Assembly (NCBI GenBank): GCA_031289385.1
Contig: JAITPP010000041.1
Location: 1-8,134, forward strand
DNA from: Prevotellaceae bacterium
GTDB lineage: Bacteria; Bacteroidota; Bacteroidia; Bacteroidales; UBA932
Direction of reading: 5' to 3'
Length of the DNA: 8,134 bases
Below, piece by piece: positions 1-6,267 of the stretch. Made by a program: the position numbers and the translations under genes. Under the pieces are notes generated by a model, which was not told the origin of the DNA, ran no database searches, and was given only the letters and a program-made list of their open reading frames with translations. Positions within the stretch are counted from its first letter, which is position 1. Every line of letters starts with the position of its first letter.

Positions 1-117
1 AGGAGATGTTTTTCGGAAAAATGATAAACTTTATTAAAATGGGCAAAAATTTTTCGGTATTGCTCTTGACGTTCGGGCAAATGAGGGTTTTAAAAGTTTT
101 TAGCCGTCAAGTCTTTT

Positions 118-137
118 CCGTAAGCTGAAGCATACGG
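118..137. repeat. Short hairpin CCGTA...TACGG
   Basis: CCGTA (118-122) pairs with TACGG (133-137). Inside, after one A-A mismatch, GC (124-125) pairs with GC (130-131) around a TGAA loop. It has no following T-run, so it does not look like a terminator. It lies just outside the left inverted arm at 146-165. Confidence 0.45.
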
Positions 138-249
138 TTAATAAAGTGCCGTATTTGCGGGACTTTGGGGGCTGTCGTGTTTGCCCTCTTTCCGGTGAGA
201 GAAGAAAAATCACAAAGAACACAAAAACAAACGTCCATTGTTCAAGGGG

Positions 250-271
250 ATTGCGGGTCGGAGCCCGCAAT
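250..271. repeat. REP-like GC-rich palindrome
   Basis: ATTGCGGG (250-257) pairs with CCCGCAAT (264-271), an 8-bp stem with a six-base loop, in otherwise AT-rich surroundings. Palindromes of this ATTGCGGG...CCCGCAAT form resemble dispersed intergenic repeats I associate with Bacteroidota and some other bacteria. No T-run follows, so it is unlikely to be a terminator. Confidence 0.5.
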
Positions 272-279
272 GACGAACA

Positions 280-307
280 ACAATTGACAATTGACAATGA
301 ACAATCA
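280..307. repeat. Period-7 tandem repeat, four copies
   Basis: The copies are ACAATTG (280-286), ACAATTG (287-293), ACAATGA (294-300) and ACAATCA (301-307). The first two are identical and the last two each differ at two positions. It directly follows the REP-like palindrome and is non-coding. Confidence 0.7.
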
Positions 308-494
308 AGAGCGTGCGCGTAAGCCTCTGCAATAGTAAATGAAACATCCATGTCCAAAACAAATTTTGGGCACACATTAAGAGAATTAAGATGCGAAGTT
401 CTGAAAATTCTGTAATGTTTTCACCCCGATAGAATGATGTGAAATCCTTTCGGGATTTTGGTTGGTCGGGGGATGCATTTTCTATTGATATAAA

Positions 495-507
495 TCCCCT
501 ACGGGGA
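495..507 (-). terminator. Weak candidate terminator downstream of the metal permease
   Basis: On the minus strand, TCCCC-GTA-GGGGA forms a five-base-pair stem with a three-base loop followed by TTTAT. It lies about 60 bp beyond the permease stop codon. The stem is short and the T-run is interrupted, so the call is tentative. The nearby fold at 524-542 is less terminator-like because no T-run follows it. Confidence 0.25.
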
Positions 508-568
508 AAAAGACACGGAGCAAGTCCCGCAAATATAGGGACGAAATGTGGAACGAAATTTTTTTTAA

Positions 569-1834
569 TCATACCTGACATTTTTCACACCCAGCGGGGT
601 CCTGCCTTCCTTTGTATTCAAATCCCAATTCTTCAATTATTTTCTTGATTGACTCGTCATTGTGAGTTCCTTCTACATAAACTGCCGATTTTGCCAAATC
701 CGCCTGAACGGAAACAACGCCTTCCACTTTCGCCAAACCGTTTTCAACCGTTGTTTTGCAATGATTGCAAGTCATGCCGCCGACTTTGTAAACTTTTGCC
801 TTTTTATTCATATTTTTTATCTGTTTTGAATTTCTGTGTTTTTGAATAAACGCATTTATGAGCAATCCTGTAAGCAATACGGAAGACAGCGTTTTGAGCC
901 ACGAAAAAGCATCGTGATGATGTGTGTGAAGCAAGTCGTGATTCATTCGGCTCATGTTGAACCACGACGCGGGAAGAAGATAATCAACAATCAATCCGAA
1001 AGTTATCGCACCAGCTATGATGCTGCAAAGATAAACGAGCAATGTACGCTTGCCCAATGCTTTGCCGATAACAGTGATAGATGCGATGCTTGTTGCCGGA
1101 CCAGCCATCAGGAAAACCAGCGCCGCCCCCGGTGTAAGCCCTTTCATCATTAGCACGGCGGCAAGCGGTATAGAGCCTGTGGCGCAGGTGTAAGTAGGCA
1201 CGGCTACGGCAAGCACGATAAACATATTCAGCAGCGGATTGTTGAGGTATGCTGCAAAAAAACTGTCAGGGACGAACACGGCAATCAATCCTGCAATCAA
1301 AATGCCAATAATCAGCCATTTGCCAATATCCTGAATCATTTCCGCAAAAGCGTAATGCAGTACTTGCAACAATCGGTTTTTGCCGTGATATGCGGTTTTA
1401 TTGTCATCGTGGTAAATGTCGGTTGGCGATACGGTGTTGCTCAATTTATTGGTTGCAGCACCGCCCACAATGCCTGTAATAAAGGCGGCAAGCGGACGCA
1501 GCAAAGCAAAGGGAAGCCCAAGCAGGGAATAAGTTGCAGCGATACTGTCCACGCCTGTTTGCGGCGTTGAAATAAGAAATGAAACAGTTGCGCCCTTACT
1601 GGCGCCTTCCTTGTGCAACGACAAACCCGTAGGAATCACTCCGCACGAGCAAAGCGGCAACGGCACTCCTGCAATCGCCGCCCACAATGCCGAGCGAAAT
1701 GTCGGCTTGGATATATGACTGATATACATTTCCTTAGGCACATACACTTTCAGAATACCTGCTATCAGAAAACCAAACAGCAAATAAGGCGACATCTCGT
1801 TGAGCAGTGATATAAAAGGAGTTATATAATTCAT
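569..1834 (-). CDS. SO_0444-type Cu/Zn efflux permease with C-terminal HMA domain
   Basis: Inner-membrane permease, 421 residues, of the DUF318/ArsP-like superfamily; the architecture matches the SO_0444 family of copper/zinc exporters. Visible features are several hydrophobic helices in two blocks (about 8-32, 52-126, then 172-290), the metal-site motif CSC at 62-64 within PLPLCSCGVIPTGL, a further cysteine in TYTCATGS (C217), a histidine-rich loop (H299, H303, H305-H307, D308), a last helix near 311-330, and an HMA domain (about 347-410) with the metal-binding GMTCNHC at 353-359. A CxxC pair (C416, C419) ends the protein. I start at ATG 1834 (MNYITPF), not the in-frame TTG three codons upstream, because MNYI fits the helix boundary better. 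A promoter and an inverted repeat lie upstream. No adjacent regulator gene is seen. Likely role: export of soft metal ions; the exact substrate is inferred from the family. Confidence 0.87.
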   Translation of the reverse strand: MNYITPFISLLNEMSPYLLFGFLIAGILKVYVPKEMYISHISKPTFRSALWAAIAGVPLPLCSCGVIPTGLSLHKEGASKGATVSFLISTPQTGVDSIAATYSLLGLPFALLRPLAAFITGIVGGAATNKLSNTVSPTDIYHDDNKTAYHGKNRLLQVLHYAFAEMIQDIGKWLIIGILIAGLIAVFVPDSFFAAYLNNPLLNMFIVLAVAVPTYTCATGSIPLAAVLMMKGLTPGAALVFLMAGPATSIASITVIGKALGKRTLLVYLCSIIAGAITFGLIVDYLLPASWFNMSRMNHDLLHTHHHDAFSWLKTLSSVLLTGLLINAFIQKHRNSKQIKNMNKKAKVYKVGGMTCNHCKTTVENGLAKVEGVVSVQADLAKSAVYVEGTHNDESIKKIIEELGFEYKGRQDPAGCEKCQV

Positions 1835-1876
1835 AATTTGCAAAGGGACTTCTGATTTTTACTTTTTTTATGTTTT

Positions 1877-1920
1877 GATTTTGTCAAAGAGCCGAAGTCC
1901 GTTAGATTCTTTGCAAAATC
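1877..1920. promoter_or_regulatory. Large inverted repeat in the permease leader (operator or 5' UTR hairpin)
   Basis: GATTTTGTCAAAGA (1877-1890) is matched by TCTTTGCAAAATC (1908-1920): 13 complementary pairs with one bulged base and a 17-base loop. It starts immediately downstream of the permease -7 element (1925-1932, minus strand), about where transcription should begin. The right half contains the 8-bp palindrome TTTGCAAA (1910-1917), which recurs at 1837-1844 next to the start codon. The position fits a repressor operator or a leader hairpin. A metal-responsive regulator would make sense for this gene, but that is inference. Confidence 0.5.
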
Positions 1921-1924
1921 ACTT

Positions 1925-1956
1925 CAAAGATACTCTTTTTTTATTAATATTTGCAA
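1925..1956 (-). promoter_or_regulatory. Bacteroidota-type promoter of the permease gene
   Basis: On the minus strand, TATCTTTG (1925-1932) matches the TAnnTTTG -7 consensus. TTG (1954-1956) lies 21 bases upstream, in place for the -33 element. Expected transcription start is near 1918-1921, giving a leader of about 85 bases before ATG 1834. Confidence 0.55.
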
Positions 1957-1984
1957 CTTTGTCTGAACTATGATTTTAATGTGA

Positions 1985-2917
1985 TTATTTATGCTTCTTC
2001 TTTCTTTTTATTACTTTAATAGCATCATTTCTATTGTTAAAAATTCTGTTTCGTTTTACTCCTATTTCATTAATTTGCTTTATAGTATAATTATTCACAA
2101 CAATCCAATAGACATTTGGATTTTCTTCAATAAAATCTTCAAAATAATCATAAAACATAGTCCCCATACGACCGAAATTTGAAAAATCAAAAATTACAGG
2201 TTTATCTCTGGGCAAACTTTCCATTAAATTATAAAATTCATCATTTTCAGATAAATGACTATAAAACCTGTACTCCAATGGATTATCTGAAATATGTTTT
2301 ACACACAAACCAAAATCGAAATAACCTTTTAAAGTTTCTATGTGATTATTTGTAGATTCTAATTTGTAACTATGTTCTAACAGATTAAATATCGCCTTTA
2401 TTATTGTAAATTCTGTGGAATCTTCAGGGTCGGGGCATTGAAAATTGAAGCAATTATCAATAGAATCTGTTTTAAATCTGAAAGCGACATCAATCCCATC
2501 ATAAATCCCTTCCTTTTCCAAACTTTTTTGTTTTGTTAAATCTATTTTATAAAGGCTATCAACAAAATTTTGAAACTCATTATCAACCACTTGAATTGTT
2601 TCTAAATGCTTGAAATAAACATAAACAGTATCGCCCAGATATTTTTTAAACCAATCGTCAATTAATAAAATATCAGTTTTTTCAGGTGTTAAATTATTTT
2701 TATCATTTAGATATTGCAGGTGTTCTTTGTCATAAAAGATATTAACAGATAAAGTTTTAGAATTATTCTCGTTTTGAAAAATAATTCTACAAGGCGCAGT
2801 AAACGAGGGATATAATTCCACAATAAAAGTAAAATTCTTTTCTAAATAAGAATTTTTTTGTGAATTACAAGGAATTGTAATGAAAATCACAAAAATTAAA
2901 AGGAGTATTTTTCGCAT
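1985..2917 (-). CDS. Hypothetical exported protein, 310 residues
   Basis: I do not recognise the family. The N-terminus (MRKILLLIFVIFITIPCNSQ) is a signal peptide: basic start, hydrophobic core at 4-15, likely cleavage near residues 17-20. The cysteine at 17 lacks a good lipobox (TIPC), so a soluble periplasmic protein is likelier than a lipoprotein. The body alternates short beta-like and acidic helical segments. A distinctive patch at about 238-276 (DKPVIFDFSNFGRMG, then NPNVYWIVVNN) reads as strand-helix-strand. The C-terminus is very basic (KVIKRKKKHK). The gene is strikingly AT-rich compared with nadD-surE, which suggests recent acquisition or relaxed composition. It follows the GNAT remnant with a 20-bp gap on the same strand and may share its transcript. 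Start ATG 2917 is chosen because it gives an intact signal peptide. Confidence 0.65.
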   Translation of the reverse strand: MRKILLLIFVIFITIPCNSQKNSYLEKNFTFIVELYPSFTAPCRIIFQNENNSKTLSVNIFYDKEHLQYLNDKNNLTPEKTDILLIDDWFKKYLGDTVYVYFKHLETIQVVDNEFQNFVDSLYKIDLTKQKSLEKEGIYDGIDVAFRFKTDSIDNCFNFQCPDPEDSTEFTIIKAIFNLLEHSYKLESTNNHIETLKGYFDFGLCVKHISDNPLEYRFYSHLSENDEFYNLMESLPRDKPVIFDFSNFGRMGTMFYDYFEDFIEENPNVYWIVVNNYTIKQINEIGVKRNRIFNNRNDAIKVIKRKKKHK

Positions 2918-2937
2918 ATTTTTATATTTTAATTTAA

Positions 2938-3171
2938 CTAACTATTATTCTGGCAAAAACTGTAATACATATAATTTTCAGTATCATCTTCAATAATTTT
3001 TATTTTATTTCGCACAATATCCAAAAATATTTCTTCCATTGGCTCGGTGTCATATTTGCAATTTAATTTTTTTTCTAATGTTGAAATTTCATTTACCCAC
3101 AAACGTAATTGCGATAATGTCAATAATTTAATAATCAATCTATCGGTTTCTATTTCCATCAATAATTTCAT
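2938..3171 (-). pseudogene. N-terminal remnant of a GNAT N-acetyltransferase
   Basis: The 77-residue product begins like an acyl-CoA-dependent GNAT acetyltransferase of the RimJ/RimL-like type: METDRLIIK-style opening (MEIETDRLIIKLL, 5-17), then amphipathic helices (20-36 and 44-62), then a strand beginning at ENYMYYSF (65-72). It stops with TAG soon after, where the family normally continues for about 100 more residues. The acetyl-CoA-binding segment is therefore missing. The sequence downstream (2917-2937) shows no continuation in another frame, so this looks like truncation rather than a simple frameshift. The second methionine (M5) is an equally good start. The fragment may still be translated, but acetyltransferase activity is not expected. 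Confidence 0.6.
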
Positions 3172-3187
3172 TTAGTTTAATATTCTA

Positions 3188-3195
3188 CAAAGATA
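3188..3195 (-). promoter_or_regulatory. Candidate -7 element upstream of the GNAT remnant
   Basis: Minus-strand TATCTTTG matches TAnnTTTG exactly and lies 16 bases upstream of ATG 3171. No TTG is seen at the -33 distance. It could drive both the remnant and the 310-residue gene. The surrounding 3172-3320 intergenic stretch is extremely AT-rich and otherwise shows nothing. Confidence 0.35.
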
Positions 3196-3320
3196 TACCT
3201 TTTATTTTATTTTTTTTAAACTTTTATGACTTTGTTAAAATAAAATATATAATGTTACAATTAAGATTTTATTATAGATAAAACATAATTTTCATAACTA
3301 TCAATGATATGAGTTTGAAT

Positions 3321-4352
3321 TTAGGTTTTGCTTGTTTTTTCCAATTCGTGTTCTATTTCTTCGATAGAGGGCAACTTCGTTTTTATATTTTCAGGTATGG
3401 CATCTGTCAATCGATATTCGCTTATGCCCATAGGTTTGTTTATGTCTCGAAGAGCGTATTCAACTTCAATCTTATCTTTCTTTTTGCATAAAAGGATACC
3501 AATGCTCGGTTTATCGTCAGTTTTTTTTAATTGGCTGTCAATCGCCGATAAATAAAAATTTAATTTTCCGGCATATTCGGGTTTAAATTTTCCTGCTTTC
3601 AATTCTATCGCAATGTAACAACGTAATTCAACATGGTAAAACAGCATATCTATAAAGTAATCCGTATCGCTGATTTCTATTTTATATTGCCGTCCGAGAA
3701 ACGCAAAGCCTTTTCCGAGTTCAAGTAAAAATTTAGTGATATTTTTTGTCAATTCATCTTCAATTGCTTTTTCAAAAGCATCATCTTGTAATCCTATAAA
3801 ATCGAAATTATAAGGATCTTTTAATGTTTCCGAAGCAAGTTTTGAGTGTGTAACAGGTAAAGTATTGGCAAAATTGTGTGTTGATTTTCCAACTTTTAGG
3901 TAATATTTATTTTCTATCTGCATTTCTAACGTATCCCTATCCCACCCGTTTTGTACAGTTGTCTGACAATAAAATTCGGCTTCTTCAATATTTTTTATTT
4001 TTGTGATTATCATCCGATTGTGTCCCCACGGAATTTGTGCCACACCGTGTGGCACAAATTGATATTTTGCAGAATAAAATTTGTACCACTGCAAAATTGC
4101 ATATACATTTCGGCGCGAAAATCCTTTTATCTCAGGAAATTCATGTTTTAATTCGATAGATATATGTTCAATAAACCTGCTTCCCCAACCTGATTTTTGT
4201 TGTTTTTCGGCAATGTCTTTACCAATCTCCCAATATAATTCAAGTATTTGAGAATTAATCGAAAATGCGACTTTATTTCGAGCAGCATGGATTTTCGCTT
4301 TAAGGGTTACTACCCAATCCAAAAAATCGGAAATATCTATTTCCTTATTCAT
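3321..4352 (-). CDS. YhcG/DUF1016-family PDDEXK nuclease
   Basis: Complete 343-residue protein of the DUF1016 (YhcG) family, predicted soluble nuclease. The N-terminal DUF1016_N part (about 8-155) has the typical ELYWEIGKDIAEKQ (38-51), GWGSRFIEHIS (55-65), FSRRNVYAILQWY (78-90) and IPWGHNRMI (107-115). The C-terminal PDDEXK domain (about 175-335) has the catalytic pattern D235 (YFIDMLFYH), then E250 and K252 in IAIELKAGKF, followed by AGKLNFYLSAID. Normal length and an intact active site argue it is functional. Members are often scattered, mobile, and sometimes near restriction-modification genes; none are here. The physiological role of the family is not settled; DNA cleavage is inferred from the fold. 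Its promoter is at 4383-4412, and a 29-bp palindrome lies at 4032-4060 within codons for residues about 98-107. Codon use is AT-rich, like its minus-strand neighbours. Confidence 0.88.
   Translation of the reverse strand: MNKEIDISDFLDWVVTLKAKIHAARNKVAFSINSQILELYWEIGKDIAEKQQKSGWGSRFIEHISIELKHEFPEIKGFSRRNVYAILQWYKFYSAKYQFVPHGVAQIPWGHNRMIITKIKNIEEAEFYCQTTVQNGWDRDTLEMQIENKYYLKVGKSTHNFANTLPVTHSKLASETLKDPYNFDFIGLQDDAFEKAIEDELTKNITKFLLELGKGFAFLGRQYKIEISDTDYFIDMLFYHVELRCYIAIELKAGKFKPEYAGKLNFYLSAIDSQLKKTDDKPSIGILLCKKKDKIEVEYALRDINKPMGISEYRLTDAIPENIKTKLPSIEEIEHELEKTSKT
4032..4060. repeat. 29-bp perfect palindrome inside the nuclease gene
   Basis: AATTTGTGCCACAC (4032-4045) and GTGTGGCACAAATT (4047-4060) are exact reverse complements around the single base C4046. 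The fold sits in the N-terminal half of the YhcG-like gene, covering the codons of QFVPHGVAQI (about 98-107). A 14-bp perfect stem in a coding region is unusual; it could be a protein-binding site, a palindromic insertion that kept the frame, or an mRNA hairpin. Confidence 0.9.
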
Positions 4353-4382
4353 ACAAGCACTATTTTTGATATTTTACAATCG

Positions 4383-4412
4383 CAAATTTACAAAAACTGT
4401 TTAAATCAACAA
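4383..4412 (-). promoter_or_regulatory. Promoter of the YhcG-like nuclease gene
   Basis: Minus-strand TAAATTTG (4383-4390) fits TAnnTTTG, with TTG (4410-4412) 19 bases upstream as -33 element. The leader would be roughly 25 bases to ATG 4352. Two further TAnnTTTG matches on this strand (4445-4452 and 4476-4483) in the same 200-bp intergenic stretch might be alternatives, or chance in AT-rich DNA. Confidence 0.5.
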
Positions 4413-4527
4413 GAAATCAGCATATAATTTTACTAAATATCTTACAAATATAATCCTGTCTACGTTAAAATAAGCCAAAGTTAATACATCCAAAAACAGC
4501 AAATCGCAAAAACAATTTTATTTTTAC

Positions 4528-4535
4528 TACATTTG
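4528..4535 (+). promoter_or_regulatory. -7 element of the nadD-surE operon promoter
   Basis: TACATTTG matches the TAnnTTTG consensus exactly and lies 18 bases before the nadD ATG, leaving a short leader. I see no good TTG at the -33 distance. With the minus-strand promoter at 4383-4412 it makes this intergenic stretch a divergent promoter region. Confidence 0.5.
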
Positions 4536-4553
4536 TAACTTAATTTATATTTT

Positions 4554-5153
4554 ATGCGATACAAAAAACGCATCGGTTTATTCTTCGGCTCTTTCAATCC
4601 GATACATATAGGACACTTGGCTATTGCTAATTACGCTTTTGCGTTTGGCGATTTCGACGAAGTTTGGCTTGTCGTTAGTCCGCACAATCCGCTTAAACAA
4701 AAAACTATGCTGGCTGACGAAAAACATCGTATCGCGATGGCGCAAATTGCAATAAAAAACCTTGCTCTGCCTGTGAAAATTTGCGATATCGAAATGCGAT
4801 TGCCGCAACCGTCGTACACAATTAATACTCTCGAAACGCTTGATGCTGAAAACGGTGATTACCAATTTTGCATAATAATGGGAGCAGACAGCATTAAAAA
4901 TATCGAAAAATGGAAAAATTACGGCAAAATACTCGATGCTTATAAAATATACGTTTATCCGCGATTGGGATATGATATGAAAACATTGTGCAATAAGTAT
5001 AATGTCGAATTGCTTAACGCTCCGATAATTGACGTATCATCAACATTTATTCGCGAAAATATAAGCAAAGGCAAAAACATGAACGCTTTTATTTCGGCGG
5101 AAACAAGCATGTATATCAAAGAAAATAAATTATACGAAAATATAGAAAATTAA
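4554..5153 (+). CDS. nadD: Nicotinate-nucleotide adenylyltransferase NadD
   Basis: Cytoplasmic enzyme that joins nicotinate mononucleotide and ATP to give deamido-NAD, the next-to-last step of NAD synthesis. The 199-residue product has the nucleotidyltransferase signature GSFNPIHIGH at 12-21 (the (H/T)xGH ATP-binding site), GADSIKNIEKW at 110-120 (substrate pocket), and the C-terminal SSTFIR at 162-167, the ISSTxIR phosphate-binding motif. Length is normal for bacterial NadD. ATG 4554 is chosen because it places the signature at the usual distance from the N-terminus and lies just behind the -7 element. There is no Shine-Dalgarno, as is common in this phylum. It is first in a plus-strand cluster; surE follows after 9 bp. 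The neighbouring nuclease gene is divergent and unlikely to be related in function. Confidence 0.95.
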   Translation: MRYKKRIGLFFGSFNPIHIGHLAIANYAFAFGDFDEVWLVVSPHNPLKQKTMLADEKHRIAMAQIAIKNLALPVKICDIEMRLPQPSYTINTLETLDAENGDYQFCIIMGADSIKNIEKWKNYGKILDAYKIYVYPRLGYDMKTLCNKYNVELLNAPIIDVSSTFIRENISKGKNMNAFISAETSMYIKENKLYENIEN

Positions 5154-5162
5154 AACAAAAAA

Positions 5163-5948
5163 ATGAATTGTAACTCAGAAAAAAAACTACAAATTTTTGT
5201 AACCAACGACGACGGCGTAAATGCCAAAGGACTTGCCGCTCTTATTGAAATGGTGCAGCCTTACGGCGATGTTTACGTGCTTGCGCCGATGTTCGGAAAT
5301 TCGGGAATGTCGCAAGCGGTAACAATACACACGCCTGTACGAATGAAAAAAATAAGCGAAACCGAAAATCTTAAAATTTATGCTTGCACGGGAACGCCCA
5401 CCGATTGCGTGAAACTTGCATTTTCGCACGTATTACCGCACAAAAAAATTGATCTTTTGGTGTCGGGAATAAATCACGGCTCAAACTCTTCGGCAAGCGT
5501 GCTGTATTCGGCAACACTTGCTGCTACAACCGAAGGAATAATGTACGACACGCCATCGATAGGATTTTCGTTGTGCGATCATAACGACGATGCCGATTTT
5601 TCGGCTTGTATTCAGTTCGGACGAAAAATTATTGATAAAGTTTTGACAGAAAAATTTGGCGCAGAAAGTTTTTTGAATGTAAATTTTCCAAAACTTCCGC
5701 TTGACGAATTAAAAGGCATAAAAATTTGCCGACAAGCAAAAGGCGCATGGCGCGAAGAATTTGAAAAACGAACCGATCCGCAAGGAATGGATTATTATTG
5801 GCTTACAGGCGAATACGTAAACGAAGAACCCGATGCCACCGACACCGACGAAGCATGGCTCGCAAAAGGCTATGCCACAGTAGTGCCGCATACTTTGGAC
5901 AGAACAAATTATGCCGAACTTGAAAAAATGAAAAAATGGATTTTATAA
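5163..5948 (+). CDS. surE: 5'/3'-nucleotidase SurE
   Basis: Metal-dependent nucleoside monophosphate phosphatase (survival protein E), cytoplasmic, 261 residues, close to the usual 250. All hallmark motifs are present: IFVTNDDGVNAKG (11-23) with metal ligands D16 and D17, APMFGNSGMS (41-50) with S47, CTGTPTDCV (75-83), and DLLVSGINHGSN (97-108) with N104. It lies 9 bp after nadD and 12 bp before the small membrane protein gene, so co-transcription is very likely. The C-terminal part (200-261) is acidic and aromatic, as in other Bacteroidota SurE proteins. Family activity on nucleoside 5'- and 3'-monophosphates is known; the physiological substrate here is not readable from sequence. Confidence 0.96.
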   Translation: MNCNSEKKLQIFVTNDDGVNAKGLAALIEMVQPYGDVYVLAPMFGNSGMSQAVTIHTPVRMKKISETENLKIYACTGTPTDCVKLAFSHVLPHKKIDLLVSGINHGSNSSASVLYSATLAATTEGIMYDTPSIGFSLCDHNDDADFSACIQFGRKIIDKVLTEKFGAESFLNVNFPKLPLDELKGIKICRQAKGAWREEFEKRTDPQGMDYYWLTGEYVNEEPDATDTDEAWLAKGYATVVPHTLDRTNYAELEKMKKWIL

Positions 5949-5960
5949 ACTAAAAAATAT

Positions 5961-6251
5961 ATGCAAAAAAAATACGATAAATTATCGCTCGGATTTATAG
6001 TCGGATTGCTTATTCCCCTTATTGTGTTTGCGATTTCGATGTATATCGGATACAAAAATTCGCAGCAAATGCAATATCTCGGAAAATATCTGATACATTT
6101 TACACCGAAATTTTTAAGCCTTTCGGTATGCGCCAACCTTTTGCCTTTCTACGTTTTTCTGAAAACCGACAGAATGGCAAGCGTGCGAGGCGTTTTGACA
6201 GCCACGTTTAGTTTGGCATTATTTGTGCTTATACTGTTTATTATTGTTTAA
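5961..6251 (+). CDS. Small three-helix membrane protein next to surE
   Basis: A 96-residue protein with three predicted membrane helices: about 9-30 (LGFIVGLLIPLIVFAISMYI), 49-67 (LSLSVCANLLPFYVFL) and 75-96. Helices one and two are joined by a polar loop with KNSQQMQY; helices two and three by the basic loop KTDRMASVRG. The short basic N-terminus suggests it lies inside. From memory, proteins of this shape (GLLxPL in helix one, ANLxxFY in helix two, RGV before helix three) occur beside surE or lpxB in other Bacteroidota; here lpxB does not follow. Function unknown. It starts 12 bp after surE and ends 16 bp before the next gene, so it belongs to the same operon. Confidence 0.75.
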   Translation: MQKKYDKLSLGFIVGLLIPLIVFAISMYIGYKNSQQMQYLGKYLIHFTPKFLSLSVCANLLPFYVFLKTDRMASVRGVLTATFSLALFVLILFIIV

Positions 6252-6267
6252 TTTTAATTGATTTAAT

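Larger units (their letters stand above)
146..542. mobile_element. Possible MITE-like element bounded by inverted arms
   Basis: The left arm (146-165) contains TATTTGCGGGACTT at 152-165. The right arm (522-542) carries its exact reverse complement at 522-535. Both arms extend outwards with GT-CC on one side and GG-AC on the other, differing by one mismatch and one inserted base. The right arm itself can fold (GTCCC 524-528 with GGGAC 538-542). The roughly 400-bp interval has no transposase gene and I see no target-site duplication. A non-autonomous element or two inverted diverged copies of a dispersed repeat are both possible. Confidence 0.3.
1..568. other. Gene-free left end: patchwork of repeats and hairpins
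   Basis: I see no credible protein gene here. The open frames on both strands are short, overlap each other, run through hairpins and match no family I recognise. A 40-codon plus-strand frame ends with TGA at 126-128 and could be the tail of something entering from the left, but it has no recognisable content. The stretch holds a hairpin at 118-137 (CCGTA...TACGG around GC-TGAA-GC), inverted arms at 146-165 and 522-542, a REP-like palindrome at 250-271, a period-7 repeat at 280-307, and small hairpins at 442-458 and 495-507. Such density of folded DNA without coding suggests a decayed or non-autonomous mobile/dispersed element; this is inference. Confidence 0.5.

Noticed and set aside
6..128. 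40-codon plus-strand frame as a real small gene
   Set aside because: It reaches the window edge, has no recognisable content and ends inside a hairpin; the evidence is too thin.
100..648. Overlapping open frames of 69-123 codons at the left end
   Set aside because: They overlap on opposite strands, run through palindromes and simple repeats, have mixed non-protein-like composition, and one overlaps the permease end.
836..1810. Plus-strand open frames inside the permease gene
   Set aside because: They are antisense shadows of a well-supported membrane protein gene.
1835..1843. TTG start three codons upstream for the permease
   Set aside because: ATG at 1834 is available and gives a family-like N-terminus; the TTG extension adds only MQI.
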